Source of the DNA: Panagrolaimus kolymaensis
Taxonomy: Eukaryota; Nematoda; Chromadorea; Rhabditida; Panagrolaimidae
Length of the DNA: 64,000 nucleotides
Reading direction: 5' to 3'
Assembly (NCBI GenBank): GCA_028622995.1
Contig: JAJQJQ010000030.1
Location: 2,914,001-2,978,000 of the forward strand
Shown: one piece after another, positions 60,401 to 64,000 of the stretch
How the letters are laid out: the number at the start of each line of letters is the position of its first letter
Position numbering within the stretch: the first letter of the stretch is position 1
The notes under the pieces: model-generated
What the model saw: the letters and a program-made list of their open reading frames with translations, nothing else
What the model was told of the DNA's origin: nothing
The model's database searches: none
Translations under genes and position numbers: made by a program

Positions 60401-63400
60401 TGCTTATCAGTAAATATTGGTGGTTGTAAAATTAGGCAAGGTAGAGAAAAAATTGAGGTTGTTAGGTTAAAGTGTGTTAAGTTAACTAAAAGCAGACGAT
60501 GTTAACAACTTTAAAAAAATTGTATTGATGTCTCTCAGCTTTTTGCTAAATTTAAAATTCACTTTTTAAAAAAATTTAGGACAAACTAACAAAAAATAAA
60601 TAACAACCCACAAACTAAAACCTTCCATATTTCCGATATCTATGGTATTTTACTTTACGTTTACACACCTTTTTTTCTTTATGTCTATCTCCTCCTTTGT
60701 ACCCAATATTTTTTTTTGTGTGCGGACACTTTTAATCTTTTCATCCCATCTCACACATTTTTTTTTCATAGTTTTTTATTCTACAAAGTTAAGAAGCCGC
60801 AGTAGCACAAAATAAAAAGAAGATAAAATAAATGTCTTCCATTGAAATAAAAAAAATTATAAAATGGTGACCGTAACCTTGCTAAATGTCAAATTCAATG
60901 AGAAACAAAAATGTGTAAACATTCTTTTCATTTAAGATTATTAAATTAAAATGTCAAATTTAAACTAACTCAAAAACAAAAAAATAACAAAATCAAAACA
61001 CAAAAAGCAAGAAATAAAAAAGAATTCAGATTCAAGGAGAACAAAAAAAGAGAGAGATAAATGACAAATCTTTTTTTTGCTTTGTTTTGTTGCTAAGAAT
61101 AAAAAAAAGCTGCGTTCATTCGCTTGAAAATCATTTTTTTGCAAAAAGAAATATTTCTTGTTTTTTTTTATGGTTTTTGGATGGCATCCATAATATTTCC
61201 TTTTGTTAAGTGGCAACAAACAAAAGAAAACCAAAAAAGAAAGAAGTAATTTAAAAGTTTTAAAAAACAAATGTTATGACTCTCTACTCTACTGGAAAGG
61301 AGAGACAAAAAAACAAGCATGCGACCCTCCAAAGCAGGCATGAAAAAAACACAAAACAAAAGCAAAAAGGAGCGAGGAAAGAGAACCAAAAATAAAAATA
61401 AAAAAATACAAAAAACACGCGTGTGAAAAAACACGAAACTTCTTTTGGGTCATGAAATTATCATTTCCGTTATAAAAAACACATTCGTGAAAAAACAAAT
61501 GTTTTAAAGAATTTAAAATGTGTTTTTTTTGTTTTGTTTTCAAAAACAGGATGGATGAGGAGGTGTTTTATGGTAGAGGAAATTTAGATGATTTGATAAA
61601 ATAATAAAACTTGAAAAGTCAGATCATGGAGTGATAAAGCGGCCACATTCTTTACAAAAATTTGGCGCATAATTTTAGGGGCATGAAACCAAAAACTGCT
61701 TTCATTTTTAATAAAGCCACAAAAAAAACATGGGTTTTGTGGTAAAGAAAAATTTGCGTAAATTTATCAACCTTCTTACGTATCTCTAAATCGTAATTTT
61801 ATCCTATTTTATCTCTCATTTTTTTTATCTAAATCCGAGATTTAGTATACTCCTCGAATGGCTTATTTTTTCTTCTGGAACACGTTTTTATCTTTTATCC
61901 AAAAATTAATTTACACTGGAACAAAAAATACGCGCACATGTGCGAATCATCTAATCCTTACCCTTTTTTTAACATTTTGAGTTTATCCATCACATGTTTC
62001 AAATACAGTAAATTTTTTTTTCGTAGCAATATTAATATTTCGACCTTTGCAGCAGGTTTTCCATGACTAAACCAAGAAAATATAAATAAATGTGCTTTTC
62101 TGACTTTTGTATGGAAATCTTAGAAAAGTAAAAGTCACAAACAAAAGCGCAGACATCAAAAATGTAAGACTAAACCCAAAAACTGCGAAGGCCTCCTTCC
62201 TTTTATAGGGGTTTTAAAAAAATAAACAACTACAATACAAAAATATGAGAGAAATTACACCAGCTTTTAGGGGTTTTATCTAATTTTAGGAACTGTGATT
62301 GACAAATTTTTCTAAAGTACACCAAAAGTTAGTTTTTTTATTGGTGATTTTTGAGGCCAAAGTCTATAAACTGTTAAATGTTAAAATGGGATTGTATGAT
62401 TTTGGAATTTATTATTTGTTGCTGAAACATAACGTTTCAGATTAATTTTGCTTTAAGGTAATTACAAAGAAAAGCAACAAAAAATAGTAAGGAAATAATA
62501 AAAGACAAAGAATCAATCCTTTGGACTCCAATTAAAATAATGAATCTTATTTTAGAAATAAAAAAAAGATTTATGGTGTCAAAACGAAAAATCTGTCTCT
62601 CATACAGAAAATTAAGAAGCAAAAATTCTTTAATGTGGAACTAACTTTAAAAAAAAGTGTGTTTTCCCAGAAATATATCTGGCCAAAATAGGCTTGAGAA
62701 TCTCAAATCAAATTTTTTGGAAAAATATAAATAAAAATTGTTTACAGAACAAACAAAAATAATCAAAGTTAAATGTTTAAAAAAGTATATTCAAAAAAAT
62801 TTAAAAATTGTTCTACCCTTTTATAAGCTGAGGGTTATAATTAAAAAACGAAGATAATGGCTTCACCAAAAATCATACTTCAAAAAAAGGCATTTCACTC
62901 ACGTTTTTTGGTGTGACTTACACATGCATGAATGGTTGTGCCACAAAGTGCTAGGTTCAAATTTTATGTAGCGGAATGCAAAAATTTTATTTGAGAGAAT
63001 TTTTTAAACCTATGATCAAACAACAACAAAATTAGTAAACAATTTTTAATTTATTTTTTACATGATTATTAAAAATAATAAAAAAGATTAAAGTATTTTT
63101 TTTTTGAAAGCTTGCGTGGGGTAAAAAAAATGTTTCAAACAAAAAATCCAATTTCTTGACAAGATCACAAAATTTATAATACAACAAACCCTTAACTTTC
63201 AAGTTTAACTTTTATACATTTATTTTATGTTCGTGTTTTAGTTTGAACTTTTAAAGTAAAAAGCTAGCTTCAAATTAACTAAGATCAAATAAAATTAAAG
63301 TGGATTTAAGTATGTATAAATTTCAATAATAAAAAAAGAGAATAAAAGTAAAGCAAATAAAAAATATTTTTTGTTTTGTCTGAAGAGGTTAGATCGATCT

Positions 63401-64000
63401 TAAAATTGTGGTACATACTTACATAATTGATATTAGCTAGCGAGCGCATCTCGTTATGATGAAAATGAAAAATGGATAAGTGTCGAATAAATACAATTTC
63501 AATAAAAGTCAAAAAATGAAAAAGAAAAAGAAAATGTTGTTGTCCTCATAAAAACAAAAAGAAAGAAAAAAAAGATTAACATTAAAAAATAAATGAAATT
63601 AATATGAAATCAAAGAAACAAAAAAAAAATAAGAAAGAAAGTCATAAACATATTTTAATTAAATATAAACAAGAAGATGGATAATCGTGTCAAACACAAC
63701 ACACCTTCACTTTTTTCTTTACTCGTTAAAGTTGTTAAAAATCCTAATGTTTACATTTTTTTATTTATTTTAAATGTCATAAAACAAGGATTTTATTATT
63801 ATTAATAAAGATTAAGGATAATAATTAATATTTAGAAGAATTAAAACCATGTGTTTGTTTGAAGTGATTTGAAAATTGCGTTTTTTTTTCTTCTAAGAAA
63901 TAAAAAATAAAGTTGTTTACAACATTGACGTTAGAAATTAAATTAGATGGATTTACGGTAAGAAAAAAAATTAAAATGGAAAGGTTAAGGATTGTATTTT
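57428..64000. other. Long gene-free AT-rich region
   Basis: About 6.5 kb without a supportable gene. Frames at 58140-58439, 60055-60246, 60965-61543, 62437-62622 and 63306-63512 are Phe/Leu/Lys-rich readings of A/T runs, often overlapping in several frames, with no paired splice sites or domains. It could be a long intron or the distal upstream region of a gene outside the window, or plain intergenic sequence. No tRNA, rRNA or tandem array was seen. Confidence 0.5.

Noticed and set aside
61168..61543. Overlapping open frames of 84-101 residues on the minus strand
   Set aside because: Several frames are open at once because A/T runs lack stops; the composition is Phe/Leu-rich and no splice pattern fits.

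Overview
This is a very AT-rich eukaryotic window. Introns are short (about 45-80 nt) with TTTTAG or TTTTCAG acceptors, intergenic space is low in complexity, and gene content is typical of a nematode. Supporting families are a serpentine chemoreceptor, a DUF1647 protein, F-box-associated-like families, a GT10 fucosyltransferase, a small C-type lectin and a CYFIP/GEX-2 orthologue. A tylenchine or panagrolaimid-type nematode is my inference; no rRNA or spliced-leader RNA is present to fix it.

Layout. 1-4.3 kb: a tandem-BRCT protein (+) and a tiny secreted protein (-). 4.9-24.4 kb, nearly all on the minus strand: an F-box-associated-like gene, CYFIP/Sra-1 (WAVE complex), a secreted coiled-coil/beta-trefoil gene with breaks, a lysosomal PLA2G15/LCAT lipase, the queuine tRNA-ribosyltransferase catalytic subunit, an F-box gene with an in-frame stop, a decayed coiled-coil paralogue and a serpentine receptor. 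25-33 kb: a tiny ORF, a secreted C-type lectin, a fucosyltransferase plus a broken copy of its 3' part, one hypothetical gene and long gene-free AT-rich stretches. 33.8-42.6 kb: a divergent 26S proteasome Rpt2-type ATPase, a membrane RING protein, an intact coiled-coil family member, a truncated receptor kinase abutting a DUF1647 gene, and a single-exon alpha/beta hydrolase.

The most unusual part is 43.6-54.3 kb. It holds four genes with a divergent dynein-light-chain (LC8/DYNLL)-like domain, interleaved with two minus-strand genes that join a FLYWCH-like zinc-binding module to an OTU-like domain. One of the four LC8-like genes carries the same FLYWCH-like module. In all three proteins that module sits on a single exon with phase 2 at both ends, and the domains that follow also begin in phase 2, which points to exon shuffling. 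A 193-bp near-perfect inverted repeat flanked by TA dinucleotides, like a Tc1/mariner MITE, lies inside the cluster.

From 54.5 to 56.7 kb there is a rhodopsin-family GPCR. From 56.9 to 57.4 kb there is a less AT-rich repeat-like island, and 57.4-64 kb shows no supportable gene. Conserved housekeeping genes read cleanly, while several lineage-specific family genes carry single-base breaks. That pattern suggests real turnover of those families rather than poor sequence.
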